Part shown: positions 1 through 9,791 of the stretch, piece after piece
Position numbering within the stretch: the stretch's first letter is position 1
Layout of the letters: each line of letters starts with the position of its first letter
Source of the DNA: G963662605 sp963662605
GTDB lineage: Bacteria; Bacteroidota; Ignavibacteria; Ignavibacteriales; Ignavibacteriaceae
Reading direction: 5' to 3'
DNA length: 64,000 nt
Assembly (NCBI GenBank): GCA_963662605.1
Contig: OY759785.1
Coordinates: 1,550,001-1,614,000, forward strand
Made by a program: the position numbers and the translations under genes
The notes under the pieces: model-generated
Databases searched by the model: none
What the model saw: only the letters and a program-made list of their open reading frames with translations
What the model was told of the DNA's origin: nothing

Positions 1-414
1 GTTGATAAAGAACTGTATAAAGCCGAATCCGAATTCCAGAATTGAAGCACCGTAACCAAGCGCGCGTTCAAGTGACTGCCACAGGGTCATATGCGAATGG
101 GTTAATGAAACCACTCTGATTTTTAATAGTTTTTTCCCGAGAGTCTTCCCATTGCCAAAAAAAGTAGCTAATCCGAAGTAGAGAAGGGTGGAAATGATGC
201 TGTACCAATTCTCAAAATTAAAATCAATTTTTATTTCACCATTGGATTTTAATTGTCCAGTGAAATACTCATATCCCAATAGCAATATTGATGATAGTAT
301 GACCGCAATCATCAGGTCAATTAAATATGCACTTGCCCGTCTGACGAACGGAGCCAAAATAACTCCATCAAGTTCATGCATTCTGGCGGTTTCGTGAGGA
401 TTATAATTTTTCAT
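1..414 (-). CDS. RDD family membrane protein (3' end outside window)
   Basis: The reverse strand is open from an ATG at 414 to the left edge, giving 138 codons with no stop, so the gene is cut by the window. The translation begins MKNYNPHETARMHEL and has the RDD pattern: an RR pair at residues 25-26, an Asp at 33 inside the first membrane segment (about 29-48), a second membrane segment (about 72-87), and the family's loop with TLGKKLLKIRVV (about 91-102). RDD proteins are small integral membrane proteins, some linked to ion transport, and the function of this one cannot be narrowed. It is divergent from the secreted endonuclease gene, with about 230 bp between them. The family is clear; the role is not. 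Confidence 0.8.
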   Translation of the reverse strand, partial: MKNYNPHETARMHELDGVILAPFVRRASAYLIDLMIAVILSSILLLGYEYFTGQLKSNGEIKIDFNFENWYSIISTLLYFGLATFFGNGKTLGKKLLKIRVVSLTHSHMTLWQSLERALGYGASILEFGFGFIQFFIN

Positions 415-643
415 GATGCCTTGTTACATTCGTTTGAATTAATAAGCAAATATCAGAATAATTGCTCTTTTCTCCAAGAAAAGGCTTTTTTGTGATGTAT
501 ATCAAATAATTCATCCTCCGGAGAATCGGGGATGTAAAATTGCATCAAATCTGAACAGTAATTCAAATATTTTATGTAACTTTAAAGTCCACTTATCGTG
601 TTATAAGCAAAAAATTAGTTTGTATAATTAAACTGTCGGATGT

Positions 644-3600
644 ATGAAGAACTTTTTAAAATTTTTTATCGTCTTTTTAATCTTACCGGTATATATCTTC
701 GGTCAATCGGACTCCTACTATTCAACAATGAATCCCACGAGCTCTTCATTTATTACCGATTTGGAAGCAAGGATACGTTCACCATATACCAAAATTTCGT
801 ACGATCAGTTTGATGAAACCAACGTTGCAAATTTTGCATCCCGCGATACGGTTATCAGCGGAACTACATATGGTGTTTTTACTGATGTTTACAGCGGGGA
901 AAATTGTGTGTATACAAAACCGTTTGCGTGGGGTTCCACTTATAGCCGTGAACATACATGGTGCCAAAGCTGGTTTCCGGTAGCAAGTACTTCAAACGAA
1001 TATTATTCCGATCAATACCACTTATTCCCGGTGCAGCAAAATCACACCAACGTGGTCAGAAGCAATAATCCGTTAGGAATTGTGAAGACTGTATCCTCTT
1101 CCTATCTCGAAGCAAAATTGGGTTCTGATTCTTCCGGTAAACTTGTTTATGAACCCCGGGATTGTCACAAAGGAGATGCAGCGAGGGCATTGTTGTATAT
1201 GGCGGTGCGTTATAACGGTGTTTATGGAGATTGGACATTCAATTACCTTAATAGTAACTACCTTTCGTCGCAGACACAGGATGTCGCGACCTTGCTCAAA
1301 TGGAGCAAAGAAGATCCACCAGACAAGTGGGAGGTGGATAGAAACAATTACGTGCAGTCAATCCAGCAAAACAGAAATCCGTTTGTAGATCATCCGGAAT
1401 ATGTGAATTACATAAACTTTAACGATCTTTCAAAATTATCGCCGTCATATGCAGCAGAGCCTACTTTTGGACCCAGTAATCTGGTAATACAGAAGGGAGC
1501 AAGCTCTATCACGGTTTCATGGAACAATGTAACTTCCGGTAGCCAGCTTGCCAGCGGATATGTACTGGAAGGTTTTACTACAAACACATATTTTATCCCG
1601 ATTGACGGAGACGTATATGCAAGCGATACGGTTTTGTCCGACGGAAGAGCAGTGGTCAGCATTGCTAATGACGGCACACAATCATATACATTTTATAGTG
1701 TGGATACATCACAAACTTTTTACTTCAGGATGTACTCTTATAACGGCAATGCGACTCTGCGGAACTACAAAATTGACGGGTATGCAAATTCTTTCAATCT
1801 GCTGCAACCATCGGGCGGCGAAAGTATTTCGGCAGGCGGAACATATAAAATTATCTGGTCGAGTTTAAATATTACTAATGCTAAATTAGAATACAGTACC
1901 GATGGCGGAACAAACTGGACAACGATAGTTGCCAGCACACCCGCGAGCACCGGATATTATTCGTGGACTGTCCCATCGGTAGTTTCATCAAATTGTAAAG
2001 TCCGGATTAGTGATGCAAGCGCATCCTCGACGAATGCCGTAAGCGCGAGCACCTTTTCCATATCGCAGTCATCGAATTATGTAACGCTTGGTTCTCCGGT
2101 TGGCGGGGAAAGCTGGCAGGTAGGATCGGCTCATAACATTACCTGGACGTACAGCGGAATAACGAATGTAAAAATTGAATACACGACCAATAACGGTACG
2201 AACTGGAATACGATTATTGCAAGTACTGCAGCAAGCACAGGAAGTTATAGCTGGACAATTCCCAATGCAGTTTCTTCAAGCTGCAAGGTGCGAATCAGTG
2301 ACGCAAGCAATGCTTCAATCACCTCAGCATCGACAAGCACCTTTACTATTGTTGCGGCACCCGTACTGAATTTGACCTCGCCTGTAGGCGGTGAAAGCTG
2401 GACAGGAAACACAACTCATAATATAACATGGACAAGTACCAACGTAAGTAATGTAAAACTTGAATATACAACCGACGGCGGTACAAACTGGAGCACGATA
2501 ATATCGAGTACGGCAGCTAGCGCAGGCACTTATAGTTGGACAGTGCCGAATGTCGGCTCCACAAATTGTAAAGTGAGAGTCAGCGACGTTTCCGGTAGTG
2601 CTTCCGCTTCCCTTAGCGGCAGCGTTTTTACAATCACACAGGTTGTGGCAGCAATTTCGTTAACCTCACCGGCAGGTGGTGAAAGCTGGGCGGGTGGCTC
2701 AAGTCATAATATTACATGGACGAGCAGCAGTATTACAGATGTTAAATTAGAATATACAACCGACGCGGGTAGTAACTGGACAACCATTATTGCAAGTACC
2801 ACGGCTTCCGCCGGAAGTTATAGCTGGACTTTGCCGGGTGTTGCGTCAGCAAATTGTAAAGTCCGTGTAAGTGATGTCAGCAATGCATCTACAAACGCGG
2901 TGAGTGCAAGTGTATTCACGATAACAGCATCAGCTTCATTAACGTTGACATCTCCGGTGGGCGGGGAAAACTGGCTGCAATCCTCAATACACAGTATTAC
3001 CTGGAGCAGCAGCAATGTAAACGCCGTTAAGTTAGAATATAGTACCGATAGCGGTTCCAATTGGACAACAATTGCTGCCACGGTGACTGCATCAGGCGGA
3101 AGTTATTCATGGACTCTTCCGGCGATTTCAGCTACTACATGCAAAGTACGGGTGAGCGATACCAGCAATGCTTCGCTTAATTCTATCAGTAGTTCGGTAT
3201 TTACCATTTCTGCCTCGTCTTATGTTTCTCCCGCAAATTTCGGGGCAGGGTTGACTTTGACCCAGAATTTCGACAGCCTTGGTACAACTGCAATTGCTTC
3301 ACTTCCGTTCAGATGGAAGGCGGATAAGAACACTACAGTCCGGACTGTCGGCACCTACACTTCCGCTGTGTCTGCAACTGAACAATATGCCGGAAACAGC
3401 ATGAGTTCAACAGCTTCGAACGGTATATACAATTACGGAGCTGGTGCCGCTGCTTCTGCTACAGACAGAGCTGTCGGTGGACTTTCTTCTTCTGCAAGCA
3501 GTAAAAGCGTTAATGTGTATACTATGCTCACTAACGCGGGCACGGATCCGTTATCAGGGCTTCTCATTAGCTATGATATTGAAAAATATAGAACCGGAAC

Positions 3601-6600
3601 AAACTCTGCCGGATTCAGCATTCAAATGTATTACTCGACGGATGGCGGAACATGGACAACTGCGGGAAGTGACTTTTTAACCAGTTTCGCCGCCGATGCA
3701 ACTACTGCAGGATATGCCAGTGCACCCGGAGTTACTTCAAGTGTCAGCAACAAGACTTTGACTGTGTCAGTTGCATCTGGTTCGGTTATTTATCTTGCGT
3801 GGAACTATGCCGTAACAAGCGGTACTACGACAACGTATTCACAGGCTTTGGCTTTGGATAACGTGAGTATAACAGGACTTTCGACTTCGGCAGCACCGAC
3901 AACGCAAGCTTCAAGTATTGTCTTTTCAAGTGTGCAGACATCGCAAATGACTGCCTCATGGACGAACGGTAACGGTGCAGGCAGAATTGTTAAGATGAAC
4001 ACAACGAACAGTTTTACTTCTCCTACTGATGGAGCTACATATACGGGAAACAGTGTTTATAGCGGTTCAGGTGAGCAAGTAATGTATGCCGGAGTAGGCA
4101 ATACACTAACGGTTACCGGACTTACTGCTTCAACAACATATTATTTCAAAGTTTATGAATATAACGGCACCGGCAGCAATACAAAGTACCAGACTGCTGC
4201 TGCAACGAATAACCCGAATAGCCAAACTACGGCGGCGGTTGTTATTTCTGCCGCATCGGATATTATTGCTAAAACTTCATTCACTGCACCGACAAACATA
4301 AATTACATGCTGTATCAGGATACTACTTTGTCTTCATCCTCGCTTGAAGTTGCTGAGTTCGATATTCGCGATGGAGGTACCTCGGCCGATGCAGACCTGT
4401 TTGGTACGACTCTGACATCAATCACTTTCGGTATTACAAATCCCGGTAATTTGCGGAAAGTTGGCATTTTTGACGGAACCACTAAATTAGCTGAAACAAC
4501 CGCCGCATCTTCAGTTACATTTAACGGTTTGTCCTTAACGGCTTCGGATGGTTCCGTTAAAACGCTTTCGGTTCGGGCAAGTTTTCTTTCTTCAGTAACA
4601 GACAACCAGCAATTTGCGTTTACTATTACGTCCGCCGGTGCATTATCTGGCGGTTCGCAGTTTGCAGCAGCAGATGCCGGTGGTGCAGTCAGCTCAACTT
4701 CAGGAAATTCGAATAAAGTTGTTGTTACGGCAACAAAGCTTAACTTTGTTCAACAGCCCGGCGATGTAACAATGGGAAATGCAATTAGTCCCGCTGTTAC
4801 TATAGAGGGAGTTGATAGTTTTAACAATCGTGATCTTGACGATACGGCGGTCGTTTCCATAACTGCGAACGGTGCTGTGTTGAGCGGTTCACCGGTCACT
4901 GTTTCACCGGTGAGCGGATTAGCGACCTTCAGTACATTGACTTTTAACGCTGCCGGAACCGGAGTAACATTAACAGCAGCTGCAACCGGATTAACCGGAG
5001 CTACAAGTGCGTCATTCACCGTGCAGTCGGCAGGTGTTTATTCATGGGTTGGTGCCAGATACGCGAATTGGACTGACGCTGCCAGTTGGTCACCAGCCCG
5101 ATCAAGTACATCTACTTCTGATATTTTGCAGTTCAGTAACGGTGATAGTGTGATTGTCAGCAATGTACCTACACAAACAATCGGCAAGCTGCTGATTACG
5201 AACAATACTCGAGTGAAGTTAAGAGCGGCTGCTGCTGTTACCCTTACTGTGGGCAGCGCATCCGGTCAAAACTTTAGTTTGGCATCGGGCTCATCATTAA
5301 ACCTCGGTTCACTATATGCAATTAGTCTGACATTGCCGTCCGGTTCAACGGGTATTGTAGCCGGAAGCATGTTATGCGATAGTGCCGCGCACAAAATATT
5401 ACCGACTGACAGTGCGGCTTTATCATTCCAGAACGGATCGGTTATCACCCAGTCATGTTCAGGTAATCTTTTCAGTAATACCGGGACAGCGAATGTTGTC
5501 ATTTTTGAGGATGGTTCTACGTTCGTATTCAAAACGGGGAGTAATCCGTTTGCATTAACAGCGCCAAACTCAAGAATAGTATTCAAAACGGGAAGCAATT
5601 ATAGGCATGAATCTTCCAACAGTCCGTCTTTAGTAGGGCGTGTATATGCCAACTTCGAAATGAATTACGCAACAACAATCACTTCAACCAGCAGTGGAAA
5701 TTTCACCTGTGATAATTTAAAAGTAACAGTCGGCGTTCTTAACCTGAACCTGACCGGCACCGTTAAGATAAAGGGTAATGTTTCTGTCGCTTATGGAACG
5801 ACGTTGAATTTTGCCCCTCTCGCTTCCTCAACCATCTCATTCAACGGCACAGTGCCGCAGACGATATCAAATGCCGGAACACTGAACTTCGGTACCTATG
5901 CGGGGTTGACTATAAACAACAGTGCCGGTGTAACTTTACTTTCGGATATCAGACTTAAGAACATTCTTACTCTGACCAGCGGAGCGTTGACGCTCGGTTC
6001 TTCAAACCTCTATTTGGATACAAACGCAACAATAAGCGGTACGTTTTCCTCAGCCAGTATGATAGTCGCATCAGGCTCCGGCAGTGTGAAAAAACTGCTC
6101 ATCAGCGCAGCACCGCATTCATTCACTTTCCCGGTCGGAGATAATGTTGGCTCGGCGAAATATTCGCCTGTCTCATTTACTTTGAACAGCGGAACATTTA
6201 CCGGTGATACCGTTAGCGTCCGGATAATATCAGGAAAACATGCAAACAATAATAATCCGACTGACTATATAAACCGGAGCTGGGTACTGACCTGCAATGG
6301 GGTAACGAATCCAAACTATACAGCAACATTTACATATGTACCATCTGATGTTTCAGGAAGCGAAAGCAACTTATCGGGTGGTTTGTGGAACAATGGTGCA
6401 TGGACGGATCTCGGAACAGTCAATACTTCAACTCATACACTGACTGCAACCAATCAAACAGTGTTTGGCGAGTATACTGCCGGGGCAGCAAGCGGATTCC
6501 TCGGAGTTGGGTATGTTACAGTATCCGTTATACCGCAAGGATATTATAACAGCGGTGGTTATTTGAATTCAAGGGATACGGTTAAAATATGTTTGGCACA

Positions 6601-7132
6601 ATCAGTATCACCATATGCATTGCTTGATTCTGTGAACGTACTTCTTGATTCACTAAACTTCTCTGCTCAGGCCGCGTTTTCTAATGTAACGTCGGGCAGT
6701 TATTATGTTGTTGTAAAACATCGCAACAGCGTTGAAACCTGGAGTGCTGCTCCGATTGATTTCCTTAGAGGTGTATATACTGCTTATGATTTTACTTCGG
6801 CCGCAAATAAAGCATACAACAGTAACCTGATTCAAGTGTCATCCTCACCGGAGCTATGGGCAATCTACGGCGGAGATGTAAATCAGGATGGATATGTTGA
6901 TCCGCTCGACATAGCGTTGATAGATCAGGACTCCTTCAACTATGTCGCAGGTGCCGGGCTTTCGACCGACATCAATGGTGATGGATATACGGATCCATTG
7001 GATCTTTCGATTGCAGATCAAAATTCCTTTAATTATATCGGCATTCAGAAGCCCACTGCAGGAAAACTTCTTGACGCAAAAATCAGGAGATTGAAGGTTA
7101 TGGAAGAACTTAAGAAAGCTATCGTGAAATAA
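644..7132 (+). CDS. Giant secreted endonuclease I with Ig-like repeats and dockerin-like C-terminus
   Basis: A 2162-residue exported protein. Residues 1-20 are a signal peptide ending at FGQ. Residues about 25-260 match the endonuclease I (EndA/NucM, beta-beta-alpha-metal) family, with REHTW at 102-106 (His104 the likely catalytic base), DQYHLFP near 123-129 and the KGDAARALLYMAVRY block. It should cut DNA outside the cell. Next come an Fn3-like domain, five Ig-like repeats of about 95 residues each starting SPVGGESW or a variant (bases about 1797-3210), a lectin-like domain, another Fn3, and further beta-rich modules. The end carries two calcium-loop motifs (DVNQDGYVDPLD, DINGDGYTDPLD) like a type I dockerin. 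No T9SS sorting domain is seen, unlike other secreted proteins here. Family nucleases are normally only a few hundred residues, so most of this protein is adhesive or spacer modules. Monocistronic, with a terminator after it. Confidence 0.9.
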   Translation: MKNFLKFFIVFLILPVYIFGQSDSYYSTMNPTSSSFITDLEARIRSPYTKISYDQFDETNVANFASRDTVISGTTYGVFTDVYSGENCVYTKPFAWGSTYSREHTWCQSWFPVASTSNEYYSDQYHLFPVQQNHTNVVRSNNPLGIVKTVSSSYLEAKLGSDSSGKLVYEPRDCHKGDAARALLYMAVRYNGVYGDWTFNYLNSNYLSSQTQDVATLLKWSKEDPPDKWEVDRNNYVQSIQQNRNPFVDHPEYVNYINFNDLSKLSPSYAAEPTFGPSNLVIQKGASSITVSWNNVTSGSQLASGYVLEGFTTNTYFIPIDGDVYASDTVLSDGRAVVSIANDGTQSYTFYSVDTSQTFYFRMYSYNGNATLRNYKIDGYANSFNLLQPSGGESISAGGTYKIIWSSLNITNAKLEYSTDGGTNWTTIVASTPASTGYYSWTVPSVVSSNCKVRISDASASSTNAVSASTFSISQSSNYVTLGSPVGGESWQVGSAHNITWTYSGITNVKIEYTTNNGTNWNTIIASTAASTGSYSWTIPNAVSSSCKVRISDASNASITSASTSTFTIVAAPVLNLTSPVGGESWTGNTTHNITWTSTNVSNVKLEYTTDGGTNWSTIISSTAASAGTYSWTVPNVGSTNCKVRVSDVSGSASASLSGSVFTITQVVAAISLTSPAGGESWAGGSSHNITWTSSSITDVKLEYTTDAGSNWTTIIASTTASAGSYSWTLPGVASANCKVRVSDVSNASTNAVSASVFTITASASLTLTSPVGGENWLQSSIHSITWSSSNVNAVKLEYSTDSGSNWTTIAATVTASGGSYSWTLPAISATTCKVRVSDTSNASLNSISSSVFTISASSYVSPANFGAGLTLTQNFDSLGTTAIASLPFRWKADKNTTVRTVGTYTSAVSATEQYAGNSMSSTASNGIYNYGAGAAASATDRAVGGLSSSASSKSVNVYTMLTNAGTDPLSGLLISYDIEKYRTGTNSAGFSIQMYYSTDGGTWTTAGSDFLTSFAADATTAGYASAPGVTSSVSNKTLTVSVASGSVIYLAWNYAVTSGTTTTYSQALALDNVSITGLSTSAAPTTQASSIVFSSVQTSQMTASWTNGNGAGRIVKMNTTNSFTSPTDGATYTGNSVYSGSGEQVMYAGVGNTLTVTGLTASTTYYFKVYEYNGTGSNTKYQTAAATNNPNSQTTAAVVISAASDIIAKTSFTAPTNINYMLYQDTTLSSSSLEVAEFDIRDGGTSADADLFGTTLTSITFGITNPGNLRKVGIFDGTTKLAETTAASSVTFNGLSLTASDGSVKTLSVRASFLSSVTDNQQFAFTITSAGALSGGSQFAAADAGGAVSSTSGNSNKVVVTATKLNFVQQPGDVTMGNAISPAVTIEGVDSFNNRDLDDTAVVSITANGAVLSGSPVTVSPVSGLATFSTLTFNAAGTGVTLTAAATGLTGATSASFTVQSAGVYSWVGARYANWTDAASWSPARSSTSTSDILQFSNGDSVIVSNVPTQTIGKLLITNNTRVKLRAAAAVTLTVGSASGQNFSLASGSSLNLGSLYAISLTLPSGSTGIVAGSMLCDSAAHKILPTDSAALSFQNGSVITQSCSGNLFSNTGTANVVIFEDGSTFVFKTGSNPFALTAPNSRIVFKTGSNYRHESSNSPSLVGRVYANFEMNYATTITSTSSGNFTCDNLKVTVGVLNLNLTGTVKIKGNVSVAYGTTLNFAPLASSTISFNGTVPQTISNAGTLNFGTYAGLTINNSAGVTLLSDIRLKNILTLTSGALTLGSSNLYLDTNATISGTFSSASMIVASGSGSVKKLLISAAPHSFTFPVGDNVGSAKYSPVSFTLNSGTFTGDTVSVRIISGKHANNNNPTDYINRSWVLTCNGVTNPNYTATFTYVPSDVSGSESNLSGGLWNNGAWTDLGTVNTSTHTLTATNQTVFGEYTAGAASGFLGVGYVTVSVIPQGYYNSGGYLNSRDTVKICLAQSVSPYALLDSVNVLLDSLNFSAQAAFSNVTSGSYYVVVKHRNSVETWSAAPIDFLRGVYTAYDFTSAANKAYNSNLIQVSSSPELWAIYGGDVNQDGYVDPLDIALIDQDSFNYVAGAGLSTDINGDGYTDPLDLSIADQNSFNYIGIQKPTAGKLLDAKIRRLKVMEELKKAIVK
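1797..3210 (+). repeat. Five tandem Ig-like coding repeats (about 285 bp period)
   Basis: Within the endonuclease gene, five units begin near 1803, 2091, 2375, 2663 and 2949. Each encodes a variant of P.GGESW followed by HNITW, KLEYTTDGGTNW, YSWTVP and CKVR(V/I)SD. The units are similar in protein but have drifted in DNA, so they are older domain duplications and not a fresh tandem array. Confidence 0.85.
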
Positions 7133-7160
7133 CCTTATTTCAAATCTATTATCGAATTTA

Positions 7161-7185
7161 GGCCTGACATTTGTCGGGCCTTTTT
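7161..7185 (+). terminator. Rho-independent terminator after the endonuclease gene
   Basis: An eight-pair stem GGCCTGAC/GTCGGGCC (one G-U pair) with a four-base loop is followed by five T. It lies 29 bases after the stop codon of the endonuclease gene. Confidence 0.8.
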
Positions 7186-7579
7186 CATAAGTGGGACACT
7201 GCGCAGAGTGTAAAAAGCAGGTTTTCATGAAAACTTAGTGGCTGCAGAGCACAGAATGACAATTTGCATTTGCCATTAAATTTCCCATGCGCGGAAATAC
7301 CGATTCTGAATAATTTGAAAACTATCTATTGAAATTTATTTGTTAATTAGATATGTTAACAGACAAATAATTAGGCATCTCAAAGCACTGTTTCGCGAAA
7401 GAAATTGCGATTATGTCTTTACTACCTGAATCGAGCGGCGGTTGTGATCGTTTGCGGCGGCACTCTAAACGCAATTGTACAGTTTGCGGACTTATCCATT
7501 CAACTCTTTTATCTCAGCATGTTCAGGTTCCAGTTTGTTATGACTCCACTGTATCATCAAATTTCATGAGGAAATCGGA
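7186..7579. other. Intergenic stretch without recognised content
   Basis: About 390 bases between the terminator and the MASE1 kinase gene. No convincing ORF, RNA or repeat was seen. It presumably carries the kinase promoter. Confidence 0.4.
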
Positions 7580-9691
7580 ATGAAAGCCAGAGATGAGATT
7601 ACATCCTCTGTGTATGGCGTAAAAACATTGATATACACGGTGATAGTCGCTGCTGTTTATTTTGGCTTCGCAAAGTCTTCACTTCTTTTCGCCTTCCAAA
7701 ACACAAATTCATCTCCTATTTGGCCGGCTACGGGAATAGCTTTTGCCGTGATATTTATTTTAGGCTACCGGTATTGGCCGGGAATCTTTATCGGGGCGCT
7801 CCTCGCGAATTATGTGACACTATATGCCCATAGCATTCCTGCTCTAAACTCTGTTGTAATAGCTCTATTTACTGCGGGTGGCAACACGGTTGAGGCGGTC
7901 GTCGGTGTGTATGCAGTCAGAAAGTTCTTGAAGGCTGCTAATCCATTGGACACTGTCCGGGATACGCTGGTTTTTGTTTTTCTATTTGTTTTTTGCAGTA
8001 CAATGCTAAGTGCCAGTATTGGAACTCTCAGCTTTTTTATAAGCCAGTCAAATTGGACTGGCTTTACCTTTGTTTGGCTGACGTGGTGGATAGGCGACGC
8101 CATCGGAGGCATTCTGATCGCTCCTCTCATTTTATTATGGAAGCATGATTATGGAACCAATTGGACAATCTGGAAAGTGTATGAAGGCATTTTACTATTT
8201 TGCGCAATAGTGCTGTTTGAGATACTGATTTTCCATTGGGATCTGCATTTGGAGTATTTGGTTATTCCTCTTATGCTCTGGAGCACTTTCCGCTTTACCC
8301 GTCGTGAAACTTCGCTTGTTATTCTTGGTATTTCAGTTTCCTCCATATACTGGACTATCCACGGTGCAGGCCCGTTCGCGCATGACGCGTTGAATCAAAG
8401 CTTACTCATGCTGCAAACTTTTACGGGAATGATTGCATTATCAACTCTGCTGCTGTCGGTTGCCGTTGCGGAACGCGTGACCATTATAAACTCCCTAAAG
8501 CAAAGTGAAGAACGTTTCCGTTCGTTAGTTGAAAATGCGAATAGTATCATTATCCGTTGGGATCCGAAGGGCGTTATGAGTTTTATTAATACTTACGGAT
8601 TGCAGTTTTTCGGCTATGAGCATCGTGAATTGGTTGGCAGGTCGTTAATTGACAGTATCAGTCCGGAGACTAACGTGGGGGGCAGGAATACACGAGAAGT
8701 AATGGACGAGATCAGCGCAAACCCCCGCGCACTTGAACACCATGTGCAGGAATACATCAAAAAAGATAATACCCATGTGGTTGTGGAATGGAATATCCAG
8801 CCGCTGTACAACACAGGAGATGGATCATTTGAATTCCTTGGTATCGGTACGGACATTACCGAGCGGCGCAGGTCGGAAGAAAAGATACAGGAGCTTTTGA
8901 AACAATTACAATTGGACGCGATTGAATTGGAAAAGCGGGTCGCGGAAAGAACCGCTGATCTTGAAATCGCAAAAGTGAAAGCCGAATCAGCTGATAAATT
9001 AAAATCCGCGTTCCTTGCTGCAATGTCACATGAGCTCAGGACTCCGCTCAATTCGATATTGGGATTCACCGGGCTTTTGCTGCGTGAAAAGGCCGGCCCG
9101 ATGAATGAGGAACAGCTGCGGCAACTCGGCATGGTGAAAAATAGCGCTGAACATTTATTATCGCTTATCAACGACGTTCTGGATTTGTCAAAGATTGAAG
9201 CAGGGCAAATGACGGTGCAGCTATCGGAGTTTATTTTTAAGAATTCAATTTATAATGTCGTTTTATCGCTGCGGCATCAGGCTGAGAAAAAAGGTTTAGC
9301 GCTCAATGTTGAAATATCTCCGGACATCCATATTATTGTTAGTGATAAAAGAAAGTTTGAGCAAGTCATTCTCAATCTCCTTAATAACGCGATTAAGTTT
9401 ACAAATTCCGGTGAAGTTAAAGTTGCGTGTATGTTAGCAGGTGAAAATGTCGAAGTTGATATTTCAGATACCGGAATCGGCATTGCCGAGGCAGATCTCG
9501 AAACCATTTTTAGTCCATTCCGGCAGTTAGATAACAGTCTTGCAAGAACATACGAGGGAAGTGGTTTAGGCCTGTCTATTTGTAAAGGCTTGATTGATAA
9601 AATAGGTGGGAAAATACGGGTAAAGAGCCGCGTCGGATCCGGGAGCACATTTACCGTAATCGTACCTATCAACCCGGCGCGGAGTTTGTGA
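7580..9691 (+). CDS. MASE1-PAS hybrid membrane sensor histidine kinase
   Basis: A 703-residue sensor kinase. The N-terminal half (about 15-300) is a multi-span MASE1 sensory domain, recognisable from SPIWPATGIAFA and a series of hydrophobic helices including LTWWIGDAIGGILIAP. A PAS domain (about 308-430) begins SEERFRSLVENANSII and ends FLGIGTDITERRRSEE, and a coiled coil links it to the HisKA domain. The phosphoacceptor is His484 in MSHELRTPLNS. The ATPase domain shows the N box NLLNNAIKF, the G1 box DTGIGI and the G2 box GSGLGLSICKGL. It should autophosphorylate and pass phosphate to a separate response regulator, but no receiver gene is adjacent, so it is an orphan kinase. The ligand is unknown. 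Start ATG at 7580 follows a GAGGAAA-type ribosome site. Confidence 0.9.
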   Translation: MKARDEITSSVYGVKTLIYTVIVAAVYFGFAKSSLLFAFQNTNSSPIWPATGIAFAVIFILGYRYWPGIFIGALLANYVTLYAHSIPALNSVVIALFTAGGNTVEAVVGVYAVRKFLKAANPLDTVRDTLVFVFLFVFCSTMLSASIGTLSFFISQSNWTGFTFVWLTWWIGDAIGGILIAPLILLWKHDYGTNWTIWKVYEGILLFCAIVLFEILIFHWDLHLEYLVIPLMLWSTFRFTRRETSLVILGISVSSIYWTIHGAGPFAHDALNQSLLMLQTFTGMIALSTLLLSVAVAERVTIINSLKQSEERFRSLVENANSIIIRWDPKGVMSFINTYGLQFFGYEHRELVGRSLIDSISPETNVGGRNTREVMDEISANPRALEHHVQEYIKKDNTHVVVEWNIQPLYNTGDGSFEFLGIGTDITERRRSEEKIQELLKQLQLDAIELEKRVAERTADLEIAKVKAESADKLKSAFLAAMSHELRTPLNSILGFTGLLLREKAGPMNEEQLRQLGMVKNSAEHLLSLINDVLDLSKIEAGQMTVQLSEFIFKNSIYNVVLSLRHQAEKKGLALNVEISPDIHIIVSDKRKFEQVILNLLNNAIKFTNSGEVKVACMLAGENVEVDISDTGIGIAEADLETIFSPFRQLDNSLARTYEGSGLGLSICKGLIDKIGGKIRVKSRVGSGSTFTVIVPINPARSL

Positions 9692-9791
9692 AATAGTAAT
9701 AAGAATATCCGTACGATTTTCGGGAGAATATATTTCCATTATAACCGGGAGCAATTACCCGCGTTATTATCAAAAAATGTTTATTTGAAAG

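Noticed and set aside
188..397. 69-codon plus-strand frame near the left edge
   Set aside because: It lies opposite the RDD protein gene, whose reverse-strand frame is open to the edge and matches a known family.
1797..3210. Regular 285-bp periodicity that could suggest a CRISPR or satellite array
   Set aside because: The repeats are coding, in frame and diverged, and correspond to Ig-like protein domains.
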